Shown here one piece after another: positions 23,802 to 31,447 of a DNA stretch of 52,641 nt (position 1 is its first letter; the number at the start of each line of letters is the position of its first letter). Location of the stretch: positions 1 through 52,641 of the forward strand of contig JACKDM010000033.1 of assembly GCA_020633515.1 (NCBI GenBank). The letters run 5' to 3'. Under the pieces are notes generated by a model that saw only the letters and a list, made by a program, of their open reading frames with translations, searched no databases and was not told the DNA's origin. A program made the position numbers and the translations under genes. Source of the stretch: Myxococcales bacterium. GTDB taxonomy: Bacteria; Myxococcota; Bradymonadia; UBA7976; UBA1532.

Positions 23802-24818
23802 TCACGCGAACGCGCCGCGGGCGAGCAATGCTTCCGCGATCTGGACGGCGTTGGTCGCGGCGCCCTTGCGGAGGTTGTCGGCGACGACCCAGAGCGCGAG
23901 GCCGGCGGGGACGGAGGGGTCGCGGCGGACGCGGCCGACGAAGACGCCGTCCTGGCCGACGACGTCATTGGCGGTGGGGAACTCGGCGGGGTCGCGGCGG
24001 ACGTCGACGCCGGGCACGGCGGCGAGGGCTTCGCAGGCTTCGTCGATGGAGACGGGGCGCTCGAGCTCGACGTTGACGCTGCAGGCGTGGCCGATGAAGA
24101 CGGGGACGCGGACGCAGGTGGCGCAGACGGGGAGCTCGGGGAGGCCCATGATCTTGCGGGTTTCGAAGATCATCTTGTGCTCTTCGCGGGTGAAGCCGTC
24201 GTCTTCGAAGCGGTCGATGTGGGGGAGGGTGTCGAAGGCGAGGCGGCGCGAGAAGGCGTTGATCTTGGGCTCGGCGAAGTTGAGGAGCGCGATGGTCTGG
24301 TCGCGGAGCTCGTCCATGGCCTTGCGGCCGGCGCCGGAGGCGGATTGGTAGGTGCTGACGACGACGCGCTTGATGCGGGCGAGGTCGTGGAGCGGCTTGA
24401 GCGCGACGACCATCTGGATGGTGGAGCAGTTGGGGTTGGCGATGATGCCGGCGTGGCGGTCGAGCGCGTGGGCGTTGACCTCGGGCACGACGAGCGGGAC
24501 CTCGGGGTTCATGCGGAAGGCGCGGGAGTTGTCGACGACGATGGCGCCGGCGGCGGCGGCCTTGGGGGCGTGGGCGAGGCTGACGTCGGTGCCGGCGGAG
24601 AAGAGCGCGAGGTCGACGCCGTGGAAGCTGTCGTCGGCGAGGACCTCGACGGGGTGCTGTCGGCCGCGCCACTCGATGGTGCTGCCGGCGGAGCGGGGGG
24701 AGGCGAGGGGTTTGAGCTTCGCGACCGGGAAGTCGTGCTCGGCGAGCACGTTGCGCATCTCTTCACCGACGGCGCCGGTCGCGCCGACGATCGCCACCAC
24801 GAGGCCCGCGTCTCTCAA
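23802..24818 (-). CDS. asd: Aspartate-semialdehyde dehydrogenase
   Basis: A 338-aa cytoplasmic enzyme that reduces aspartyl phosphate to aspartate semialdehyde with NADPH, the branch point to lysine, diaminopimelate, methionine and threonine. The Rossmann loop VAIVGATGAVGEE (residues 8-20), the phosphate loop around FSAGTDVS, DNSRAFR, the catalytic cysteine in NPNCSTIQ (C131), VSTYQSASGAGRKAM and the C-terminal NAVQIAE are all present; length is normal. It starts with TTG at 24818, supported by AAGGAG six bases upstream; no ATG fits. It heads a minus-strand chain with surface-protein genes and truA, an unusual partnership. Confidence 0.97.
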   Translation of the reverse strand: MRDAGLVVAIVGATGAVGEEMRNVLAEHDFPVAKLKPLASPRSAGSTIEWRGRQHPVEVLADDSFHGVDLALFSAGTDVSLAHAPKAAAAGAIVVDNSRAFRMNPEVPLVVPEVNAHALDRHAGIIANPNCSTIQMVVALKPLHDLARIKRVVVSTYQSASGAGRKAMDELRDQTIALLNFAEPKINAFSRRLAFDTLPHIDRFEDDGFTREEHKMIFETRKIMGLPELPVCATCVRVPVFIGHACSVNVELERPVSIDEACEALAAVPGVDVRRDPAEFPTANDVVGQDGVFVGRVRRDPSVPAGLALWVVADNLRKGAATNAVQIAEALLARGAFA

Positions 24819-24942
24819 GCTGACTCCTTGTGATCGCCGGCGGCGCCGGCCGTCGAAGAGGCGCTACGATATCGTCTATCTCGACACAAGAGAACCCGCG
24901 CGGCGGGGCGTGGTTTCCGCGCCGGGGCGGGGAGGAGCGGTG

Positions 24943-26685
24943 ATGGCGCGCGGTGGGGTGGTGGCGCTGGCGGTGGTGGCGGTGTGGGCGCTGGCGGGGT
25001 GCGATGAGCCGGCGGCGCGGTGCGTGGGGCCGGCGGGGGTGGCGGGGCCGTGCTGTACGCTGGTGCTGCCGGGCGGGGAGCGGGTGCGGGGGGCGTGTCT
25101 GGAGGGGCGGTGTCGGCGGGCGGATCAGCCGGGGTTGGCGCCGGCGTGCGGGGGCGGTGAGGCGGACGCGCGGCTGGTGGACGCGCGGCTGGTGGACGCG
25201 GCGGGGGATGGGGCGGTCGATGCGGTGGTGGACGCGAGTGATGACGCGGGTGACGCGGGCGGCGCGGGTGACGGGGCGGTGGATGGGGGGCCCGACGCGG
25301 CGGTGGATCGGTGCGCGGGGGTGCTGTGTGATCCGGGCGAGCGGTGTGATCCGGCGACGGGGGCGTGTCGGTCGCGGCAGTTCGGGGTGCCGGGCGGGGC
25401 GTGCGCGGTGGACGCGGACTGCGGGGCGGGGCGGTGCCTGTCGGAGGCGGCGAGCGGGGGCGCGATCCCGGGCGGGTTCTGTTCGGTGGCGTGCGTGGAC
25501 GACGGCGACTGCGGGCGCGGGGCGTGCGTGGCGGTGGCCGATGGGCGGGCGTGCTTCGAGCCGTGTGATGGGCGGGGCGAGTGCCGGGCGGGGTGGACGT
25601 GTCGGCCGGATGCGGCGCGGTCGGTGTGTCGGATCGATTGCCGGGTGGCGGGGTGTCCGGGGCAGGGGCGCTGCGACGTGGCGACGGGGGTGTGCGGGGC
25701 GCCGGCGTTTGCGTGTCGGTATGACTGCGGGGTAGGGGAGAGCTGCGAGGAGGGGCGCTGCGTGCGGGTCGATGGTTCGTGCGTGACGGATTACCACTGT
25801 CGGCTGGGGGTGGAGACGTGCGCGGGGGGGCGCTGCGTGCCGGTGGAGTTCAGCGCGTGCGCGGGTGACGACGAGTGCGGGGCGGGGCAGCGGTGCGCGC
25901 CGGTCGGGGAGGGCGGCGGGTGCCTGTTCGCGTGCGCGAGCGACGCGGATTGCCCGGCGGATCGGGCGTGTCGGGTCGATCTGGGGGCGTGCGTGCGGCC
26001 GGGGTGCGGGGGGGAGACGGGGAACGGTGAGCTGCTCGGGGCGTGCGGCTTCGGCGCGGGGGGTGATCGGCCGGGGACGTGCGTGCCGTACGCGGGCGAA
26101 GGCAGCGGGGGGGCGCCGGGGTTCTGCGTCGAGGCGGGGCTCGCGGCGGCGGGGGAGCCGTGCGACGCGCAGAGCCGCGAGCGGTCGGTGGCGGAGCGGG
26201 CGGTGCAGTGCGGGCCGGGGCTGATCTGTCGGGGGGATCCCGATGATCCGCTCGATCCGGAGCGGCGCTGGGCGGGGCGGGGGGCGTGCGCGGCGCTGTG
26301 TCTGCCGGGCGCGGGCGACGGGCGCTGCGGGGGCGAGGGCTGCGTCGACTTCAGCGAGGTGGATGATCCGGCGACGGCGGCCGACGAGGCGCGGACGGTG
26401 GGGCTGTGTCTGCCGGTGGAGTGCGACGTGCTCGATCCGGCGGGCTGCGCGCCGGGGGCGCGGTGTCGGGCCTATGGGCTGAGCGATCGGGCGGGCGTGT
26501 GCGGGGTGGCGGGGGTGGCGCCGCGGGGCGGGGCGTGCGCGAGCGACGCGGACTGCGCCGAGGTGGCGCTGTGTGTAGCGCGCGGCGCGGGGACCGAGTG
26601 CCTGCGGATCTGCGACGACGACGGCGAGTGCGGCGGGGGGCGATGCTACCGCGACGCGGGCTGGCGGTTCGGGGTGTGCCTCTGA
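24943..26685 (+). CDS. Large Cys-rich lipoprotein
   Basis: A 580-aa exported protein. The ATG at 24943 has GGAGGAG upstream and opens a signal peptide ending in lipobox LAGC. A linker with repeated DARLVDARLVDA and Ala/Asp/Gly follows (residues 70-125). The rest has about 60 cysteines in small EGF- or TSP-like units (CDPGERCDPATGACRS, CVDDGDCGRGACV, CASDADCPADRAC, CDDDGECGGGRC), the kind often seen in myxobacterial surface lipoproteins. Codons here end mostly in G (GTG, GCG, CGG), whereas the other plus-strand lipoprotein genes in the window favour C endings; this follows a regional strand bias. Probably a disulfide-rich surface protein; ligand unknown. Confidence 0.85.
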   Translation: MARGGVVALAVVAVWALAGCDEPAARCVGPAGVAGPCCTLVLPGGERVRGACLEGRCRRADQPGLAPACGGGEADARLVDARLVDAAGDGAVDAVVDASDDAGDAGGAGDGAVDGGPDAAVDRCAGVLCDPGERCDPATGACRSRQFGVPGGACAVDADCGAGRCLSEAASGGAIPGGFCSVACVDDGDCGRGACVAVADGRACFEPCDGRGECRAGWTCRPDAARSVCRIDCRVAGCPGQGRCDVATGVCGAPAFACRYDCGVGESCEEGRCVRVDGSCVTDYHCRLGVETCAGGRCVPVEFSACAGDDECGAGQRCAPVGEGGGCLFACASDADCPADRACRVDLGACVRPGCGGETGNGELLGACGFGAGGDRPGTCVPYAGEGSGGAPGFCVEAGLAAAGEPCDAQSRERSVAERAVQCGPGLICRGDPDDPLDPERRWAGRGACAALCLPGAGDGRCGGEGCVDFSEVDDPATAADEARTVGLCLPVECDVLDPAGCAPGARCRAYGLSDRAGVCGVAGVAPRGGACASDADCAEVALCVARGAGTECLRICDDDGECGGGRCYRDAGWRFGVCL

Positions 26686-26699
26686 GCCGGGCTCAGAGG
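26679..26699. terminator. Bidirectional terminator built from both stop codons
   Basis: A perfect 9-bp stem CCTCTGAGC (26679-26687) / GCTCAGAGG (26691-26699). The TGA of the Cys-rich lipoprotein and the TGA of bamD both lie in the stem, the same design as at 20952-20971. No T-run follows on either strand. Confidence 0.6.
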
Positions 26700-27463
26700 T
26701 TGGGGAACAAGCGGCGGGCCTCTTCGGCCTCGTCGCTCGTCGGCTGCTTCTGGATGAGGCTCACCGCGATCTGACGGGCCTGCTCTTCTTCGCCGAGGTC
26801 GCGCAGCACGCCGATCAGGAGGCGGGCGCCGTCGGCCCAGCGGTCGGGCACGTCTTCGAAGTCGCGCACGATGACTTCGAGGCGGCCGCGAGCCGAGGTG
26901 GGGCGCTCCTGGTGCAGGTAGAAGCGGGCGACGTAGAGCTCGTAGTCGGCGAGGCTCTGCCGGGCTTCGAGGACGCGCTCGCGGGCGTCGGTGGCCTTCT
27001 CGTGCTGGGGGAAGCGGGCGAGGTAGGCTTCGAAGGCGCGCAGGGCGTCCTTGGTGGTGCCGAGGTCCTTCTCGTAAGCCGGCGGGAACAATATGAAATC
27101 GCTGGGTCGCTGCTGGAAGTGGCTCTCGCCGACGCGGTAGAGCGCATAGGGCACGTCGGGGTGGTTGGGGCGGCGCTGCACGAAGGTGCGGTAGGCGTCG
27201 ATCGCCTCGACGTACTTGGACTGCTCGAAGTAGGCGTCGGCGATGCGCAGCTCGGCGAGGCCGGCGTAGCGGCTGTAGGCGAAGCGGTTCTTGACGAGGG
27301 TGAACTGCTGGACGGCGTCGAGGTAGTTGCCGTCGGCGAGGGCCTCGAGGCCGCGCTCGTAGCGGTAGCGGGCGGTGCCGGCGTAGCTGCGGTCGGTGTT
27401 CTGCTGGGGGCAGCCGGCGAGGCCGGCGCAGAGCAGGATGAGGAGGGCGGCGAGGCGAGACAT
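26693..27463 (-). CDS. bamD: Outer-membrane protein assembly factor BamD
   Basis: A 256-aa lipoprotein of the BAM complex, which folds beta-barrel proteins into the outer membrane. The signal peptide ends in LAGC (Cys18). The mature part is a series of TPR helices (RYRYERGLEALADGNYLDAV, YAGLAELRIADAYFEQSKY, EAIDAYRTFVQRRPNHPD, ALRAFEAYLARFPQHEKA), with the characteristic HPDVPYALYRVGESHF segment of ComL/BamD. The ATG at 27463 was chosen over a start six codons upstream because the signal peptide begins there. Convergent with the Cys-rich lipoprotein; no other bam gene lies in the window. Confidence 0.92.
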   Translation of the reverse strand: MSRLAALLILLCAGLAGCPQQNTDRSYAGTARYRYERGLEALADGNYLDAVQQFTLVKNRFAYSRYAGLAELRIADAYFEQSKYVEAIDAYRTFVQRRPNHPDVPYALYRVGESHFQQRPSDFILFPPAYEKDLGTTKDALRAFEAYLARFPQHEKATDARERVLEARQSLADYELYVARFYLHQERPTSARGRLEVIVRDFEDVPDRWADGARLLIGVLRDLGEEEQARQIAVSLIQKQPTSDEAEEARRLFPNL

Positions 27464-27543
27464 GGTGTGGGGCTCTACCACCGACGGCGGGCCCGGGGCA
27501 ACCGCGATTGACCGCGGAGGGCGGGCTCTGGTGGGATCGGGCG

Positions 27544-28014
27544 ATGATGAAGCATGGCATCGTGTGGGCGCTCGTGGCGCTGCTCGGCGGGGCGCTGCTC
27601 GGCGGGGCGGCGGGCGCGACGGTGATCGAGCCGCTGACGGTCGCCGAGCGGGCGGCGCGGTCGGACGCGGTGGTGCACGGGCGCGTGGTGGCGGTCGAGA
27701 GCGGGTGGCACGAGGATCGGGCGGTGATCTACACGGTCGCGACGGTCGAGGTGGTCGCGGTGCTCGCGGGCGCGGCGCGGGCGGGCGAGCGGCTGGCGGT
27801 GCGGCGGATCGGGGGCCGGGTGGGCGCGGTCGAGCAGGTGGTGGCGGGCAACGCGGTGCTGCGGGTGGGGGACGAGGTGGTGCTGTTCTTGAAGCGGCAC
27901 GGGGACTTCCACGCGGTCGTGGGCATGGCCGAGGGCGTGGTGCCGGTGGGGGAGGGGACCGTCGCGCGGCTGCGGCCGGTGATCGAGGAGGCGGTCAGTC
28001 GACCGTCACCGTGA
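27544..28014 (+). CDS. Small exported protein of unknown function
   Basis: A 156-aa protein with a clear signal peptide (MKHGIVWALVALLGGALLGGAAGA). The mature part is a beta-rich domain beginning with LTVAERAARSDAVVHGRVV, followed by strands such as YTVATVEVVAVLAG and GDEVVLFLKRHGDFHAVVG. This pattern of a protein that starts by stating a binding/secretion surface and ends with a phenylalanine-containing strand recurs in Myxococcota exported proteins, but I cannot name a family. Start codons ATG at 27544 and 27547 are both possible. The last 20 bases overlap the 3' end of the convergent lipoprotein gene. It diverges from bamD with about 80 bases between. Confidence 0.65.
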   Translation: MMKHGIVWALVALLGGALLGGAAGATVIEPLTVAERAARSDAVVHGRVVAVESGWHEDRAVIYTVATVEVVAVLAGAARAGERLAVRRIGGRVGAVEQVVAGNAVLRVGDEVVLFLKRHGDFHAVVGMAEGVVPVGEGTVARLRPVIEEAVSRPSP

Positions 28015-28660
28015 TCGTGGCCTCGCAGGGCTCGCCGCCGGTGGGCACCGCGTCGGCGACCAGCGTGACCTCACCCAACGGCAGCGTCACCGCGGCGAAG
28101 GCGGCGAGACCCTGACCGACGGCGCCCGCGTGGCCGTCGTCGCCGATCCGCAGCCGCACCGGGTGGCCCTCGGGCAGCTCGGCCTCGACCTGCACCGTCA
28201 CCTGCAAGCCGGCCTGCGGCGCGCCGTCGTCGGCGGCTTCACTGAGGCGGTCGCCGTCGCGCGGGCGGCGGAAGGCGAGGCGGCAGGTCGGCGGCGGCCC
28301 GGCGTCGGCTTCGGGCATGGGCGGGGCGACGACCGTGACGCGGCGCGGGCCATCGGGCGGCAGGGACTCGCCGGCGGCGGTGACGGCGTAGCGCAGCACG
28401 GCGCCGACCGGTGCTGTGGGCAGCACGCCGGTGAACTGTCCACCGCCGATCGCCGCGAGCGGCGCCTCGCTGAGATCGCCGGCCTCGCCCCCGATCCACA
28501 GCCGCGGTCTCGTGCCGTCGGTGAGCACCGCGACGCCCCACGGCCCCGGCGCGGTCGCGGTGCCGCGCGGGCCTTCGAGGTCGATGAGGACGCGGCCGTC
28601 GTCGTCGGCGCAGGCGGTGAGCGCGGCGACGAGCGCGAGCGCGAGCAGGCGGTGCGGCAT
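27995..28660 (-). CDS. Hypothetical lipoprotein with Ig-like beta folds
   Basis: A 221-aa protein. The signal peptide ends LTAC (MPHRLLALALVAALTAC), giving a lipidated cysteine at residue 17. The mature part looks like two immunoglobulin-like beta sandwiches: the first with GTATAPGPWGVAVLTDG and VLRYAVTAAGESLPPDG, the second with LQVTVQVEAELPEGHPV and VTLVADAVPTGGEP, separated by a short Pro-rich linker. Only two further cysteines. No enzyme motif. Its stop overlaps the end of the convergent exported-protein gene by 20 bases. It diverges from the coiled-coil gene whose promoter lies just beyond its start. Confidence 0.75.
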   Translation of the reverse strand: MPHRLLALALVAALTACADDDGRVLIDLEGPRGTATAPGPWGVAVLTDGTRPRLWIGGEAGDLSEAPLAAIGGGQFTGVLPTAPVGAVLRYAVTAAGESLPPDGPRRVTVVAPPMPEADAGPPPTCRLAFRRPRDGDRLSEAADDGAPQAGLQVTVQVEAELPEGHPVRLRIGDDGHAGAVGQGLAAFAAVTLPLGEVTLVADAVPTGGEPCEATITVTVD

Positions 28661-28719
28661 CGGGTGAGAGTGGGGCCGGCGGCGCGGCGCTGTCAAAGCC
28701 GACCGCGCCGAGGCGGCGC

Positions 28720-28748
28720 TGTACAGCCGGGGGAGGCGGCGGTATATA
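28720..28748 (+). promoter_or_regulatory. Putative promoter of the long coiled-coil gene
   Basis: TGTACA (28720-28725), 17-bp spacer, TATATA (28743-28748), one of the few AT-rich spots in this stretch. Start near 28756 gives a leader of about 37 bases with GGGAGG before the TTG start. Confidence 0.6.
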
Positions 28749-28792
28749 GCCCCGTCCCCGGCCGCTCCGGGGCTCTGGTGTGGGAGGCTGCC

Positions 28793-30529
28793 TTGTCCGA
28801 CGCTGCCGATGATCTGCTCCGGGCCGTCGCCCGCCTGATGGCCGACGGTCAGCGGGTGCTCCTCGTCGGGGCCTCGTTCGAGACGATCGAGCTGCTCGCC
28901 GACGCCCCGCTGCGCGAGCTGGTGATCGTCAGCGACGACGCCGATCCCGACGCCCCGGCCGGCGAGACCGCGCGCGGGGCGCCGCTGCGGCTGCGGCCCG
29001 ACTGGAAGGAGCGGGCGCGGTCGAAGGACCTCATCGTCGACCCCGCCGGCGCCGCGCCGGTCGAGGAGGTCGAGCGCATCCTCAAAAAAGAAGGCGTCTA
29101 CCTCTCGGCGGTGCCGAGCCCGGTGCTCGACGCGCTCCCGTTCAGCGGCGCGGTCGAGGCGGGCGAGACGGGCGCGCTGGTGCTCGCGCCGACCGAGGGG
29201 CCGAGCGAGCTGATCGAGGCGCTCCTCTTCGCGGGCGAGCGGCGGCCGGGGCCGCTGCTGTACGTGGCCGGGCGCGAGGCGGTGGCGCTGCCGGCGGTGG
29301 CGGTGCTGCGGGGCGCGGGGCCCGATCCGGCGGCGAGCGCGGCGGCCGCGGCGCGCGCCGACGAGGCGGAGCGCGCGCTGGCCGACGCGCAGACCGCGAT
29401 CGCCGAGACCCATGCGCGGCTCGACGCGGCGATCGCCGAGGCGGCGGCCGCGAAGCACCGCGCCGAGGCGGCCGAGGCGCAGGTGGCCGATCGGGCCGCG
29501 CTCGAAGCGGCGCTCGCCGTCGCCCACCGCGAGCGCGACGAAGGCCGCGCGGCGCTCACCGCCCGCGACGCCGAGCTCGCCGAGCTCGAAGCCGACTACG
29601 AGAAGGTCCGCACCGAGCTCGCCGAGCGGCGCTTCGACGACCGCCGCTTCGAGTCGCTGCGGGCGCGCTTCGAGAGCGCGCGCGCCGAGATGGCCGACGA
29701 GGTCGCGCGGCTGCGGGCGCGGCTGCTCGAGGTCGACGCCCCCGCCGAAGACTTCGCCGCGCTCGTCGCCTCGCGCGACCGGGCCCGCAGCGACGTGCAG
29801 CGGCTCCTCGCCCGCCTCGCCGACACGCTCGCCCGCCTCGCCCCGACGCGGCGGCTGCCGGCGACCCCGGTGCACGCCGACAGCGAGGCGGCCGGCGCCT
29901 CGATCGACGCCTGGCTCGAGGTCGTCGAGACCGTCGTCGACGCGACCGCGACCGAGCTGGCCGAGCTGCGCGACGAGCAGGCGGGCTACGCCGACCACCT
30001 CGGCGAGCTGGTGGCGCGGATCCGTGAGCAGCACGCGGCGATCGAGGCGCTGACCGCCGAGGCGGCCGAGGCGCCGGCGGCGCCGGTGCCCACCGCGTCC
30101 GATGACGAGGCGGCGGCGCGGCTCGCGGCGCTCGAAGGGGCGCTCCAGAGCGAGCGCGCGCTGCGGGCGGCCGAGCGCGCCGAGCGGCTGCGCGCGATCG
30201 AGGCGGCGCAGGCGGCCGAGCGCGAGGGCGCGGCGCTCAAGCGGCGGGTGGTCGACGAGCGCCGCGCGGCGGCGGCGGCGCGGCTCGCGGCGGCGGCGGC
30301 CGAGGACGAGGCCGAGCGGCTCGCCGTCGAGCTGCGGCGACGGGCCACCCAGGCGGGTGACCTCGAAGAGATGATCACCGCCCACGACCGCATGGAGGCG
30401 CTCTTGACCGAGGCGCTGCAGGTCGCCGAGGAGCGCGCCGAGACCGCCGAGACCGCCCGCCGCCTCGCCGAGTCCAACCTCCGGCTCCTCCGCGGCGAGT
30501 TCGAGCGGCTGCGCCCCGGCCCCGGTTGA
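28793..30529 (+). CDS. Long coiled-coil protein with an unknown N-terminal domain
   Basis: A 578-aa soluble protein. Residues 1-175 look like a compact alpha/beta domain (QRVLLVGASFETIELLAD, RELVIVSDDADPDAP, YLSAVPSPVLDALPF, GALVLAPTEGPSELIEALLF) of unknown family. From about 180 to the end it is almost continuous coiled coil, rich in Ala, Glu and Arg (ADEAERALADAQTAIAET, MADEVARLRARLLEV, RLAVELRRRATQAG), with a short break near 345-375. The TTG at 28793 is taken as start because GGGAGG lies five bases upstream and translation then begins at the folded domain. The long coil suggests a structural or scaffold role, for example in polarity or chromosome organisation; that is only a guess. Confidence 0.72.
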   Translation: MSDAADDLLRAVARLMADGQRVLLVGASFETIELLADAPLRELVIVSDDADPDAPAGETARGAPLRLRPDWKERARSKDLIVDPAGAAPVEEVERILKKEGVYLSAVPSPVLDALPFSGAVEAGETGALVLAPTEGPSELIEALLFAGERRPGPLLYVAGREAVALPAVAVLRGAGPDPAASAAAAARADEAERALADAQTAIAETHARLDAAIAEAAAAKHRAEAAEAQVADRAALEAALAVAHRERDEGRAALTARDAELAELEADYEKVRTELAERRFDDRRFESLRARFESARAEMADEVARLRARLLEVDAPAEDFAALVASRDRARSDVQRLLARLADTLARLAPTRRLPATPVHADSEAAGASIDAWLEVVETVVDATATELAELRDEQAGYADHLGELVARIREQHAAIEALTAEAAEAPAAPVPTASDDEAAARLAALEGALQSERALRAAERAERLRAIEAAQAAEREGAALKRRVVDERRAAAAARLAAAAAEDEAERLAVELRRRATQAGDLEEMITAHDRMEALLTEALQVAEERAETAETARRLAESNLRLLRGEFERLRPGPG

Positions 30530-30555
30530 CGCCACCCGCCCCCGGCCTCGATAGT
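30526..30555 (+). promoter_or_regulatory. Putative promoter of the Rrf2-JAMM-larE operon
   Basis: TTGACG (30526-30531), 18-bp spacer, GATAGT (30550-30555). The -35 overlaps the stop codon of the upstream gene. The start would fall only a base or two before the Rrf2 ATG, suggesting a nearly leaderless mRNA, although GGAG also sits before the ATG. Rrf2 proteins often repress their own promoter. Confidence 0.45.
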
Positions 30556-30563
30556 GGAGCCCG

Positions 30564-31031
30564 ATGAAGCTCTCGACCCGCTGTCGCTACGCCACCCTCG
30601 CGCTGTTCGACATCGCGTTCCACAACGAGGGCGAGCCCACCCAGGTCCGCCAGATCGCCGAGCGGCAGGACATCCCCGCCCGCTTCCTCGAACAGATCTT
30701 CCAGGACCTCAAGCGCGCCGAGCTCGTCGACGGCAAGCGCGGCCGCAACGGCGGCTACTTCCTGCGCCGCCCGCCCGACCAGATCACCCTCGGCGACATC
30801 ATGCGGGCGACCGATGGCCCCATCGAGGTCAACTTCTGCCAGTCCGAGGACGGCAAGCCGCTGCACGGCGCCTGCCCCAAGAACAGCCGCTGCATCCCCG
30901 CCGTGATCTGGGGCGAGCTCTCGTGCCGGATCCGGCAGCTCTACGAGGACTACACCCTCGCCGACCTCGTCGCCCGCGCCGAAGAGGCCGGGCTCTCGCG
31001 CGGCGAGCCGGGCTACATGTACTTCATCTGA
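30564..31031 (+). CDS. Rrf2-family transcriptional regulator with Cys cluster
   Basis: A 155-aa winged-helix regulator. The N-terminus MKLSTRCRYATLALFDIA, recognition helix region VRQIAERQDIPARFLEQIF and wing RNGGYFLRRPPDQITLGDI are typical of Rrf2 proteins. Three cysteines, C92, C104 and C110, occupy the region where IscR, NsrR and RsrR bind an iron-sulfur cluster, although the spacing (11 and 5 residues) differs from IscR (5 and 5). It may therefore sense Fe-S status, redox or nitric oxide. It is the first gene of a tightly coupled set with a JAMM protease and LarE, so it is the probable regulator of that operon. Confidence 0.92.
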   Translation: MKLSTRCRYATLALFDIAFHNEGEPTQVRQIAERQDIPARFLEQIFQDLKRAELVDGKRGRNGGYFLRRPPDQITLGDIMRATDGPIEVNFCQSEDGKPLHGACPKNSRCIPAVIWGELSCRIRQLYEDYTLADLVARAEEAGLSRGEPGYMYFI

Positions 31032-31447
31032 TCGCGCCCGCCCCGCTGCTGCCCGCGCTCGCCGCCCACGTCGAGGCGGCGTACCCCCACGAGGCGTGCG
31101 GCTTGATCGGCGCCCGCGACCGACGGTACACCGTGCGACCGGCGTTGAACCTGCGGCCGGCGGCCGAGGCGCACGCGGCCTTCGAACTCGACCCGGCGGC
31201 GCTGATCGCGTGCCGCCGCGCCGGCGAAGAGGTCGCCGCGCTCTACCACAGCCACTGCGACGCGCCGGCCACGCTCAGCGCCGCCGACCGCGCCGCGGCG
31301 TTGATCGACGGCCGCCCCGCGTGGCCCGGCGTCGAGCTGTGGGTGCTCGAAGTCCGCCGCGGCCGGCTCGTCGCCTGTGCCCGCTACCGCTTCGACCCGG
31401 CGCGCGGCGACTTCGCCCGCGTCGATGACGTCTCAGAGGATCGATGA
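31028..31447 (+). CDS. JAMM/MPN-family zinc metalloprotease (M67)
   Basis: A 139-aa protein with a complete JAMM signature: Glu22 in PHEACGLIG and H74-S-H76 with seven residues, Ser84, two residues, Asp87 (HSHCDAPATLSAAD). Prokaryotic JAMM enzymes of this size cut ubiquitin-like or sulfur-carrier proteins (for example Mec acting on CysO-cysteine). No ATG or GTG fits the frame; the best start is CTG at 31028, overlapping the TGA of the Rrf2 gene (CTGA), so translation is probably coupled. Its own stop overlaps the larE ATG (ATGA). Together with an Fe-S-type regulator and a sulfur transferase, a role in sulfur-carrier metabolism is suggested (inference); no carrier protein is seen nearby. Confidence 0.82.
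   Translation: MIAPAPLLPALAAHVEAAYPHEACGLIGARDRRYTVRPALNLRPAAEAHAAFELDPAALIACRRAGEEVAALYHSHCDAPATLSAADRAAALIDGRPAWPGVELWVLEVRRGRLVACARYRFDPARGDFARVDDVSEDR

Noticed and set aside
24852..24885. Possible -10 sequences (TACGAT, TATCGT) before the Cys-rich lipoprotein gene
   Set aside because: No -35 at suitable spacing could be found.
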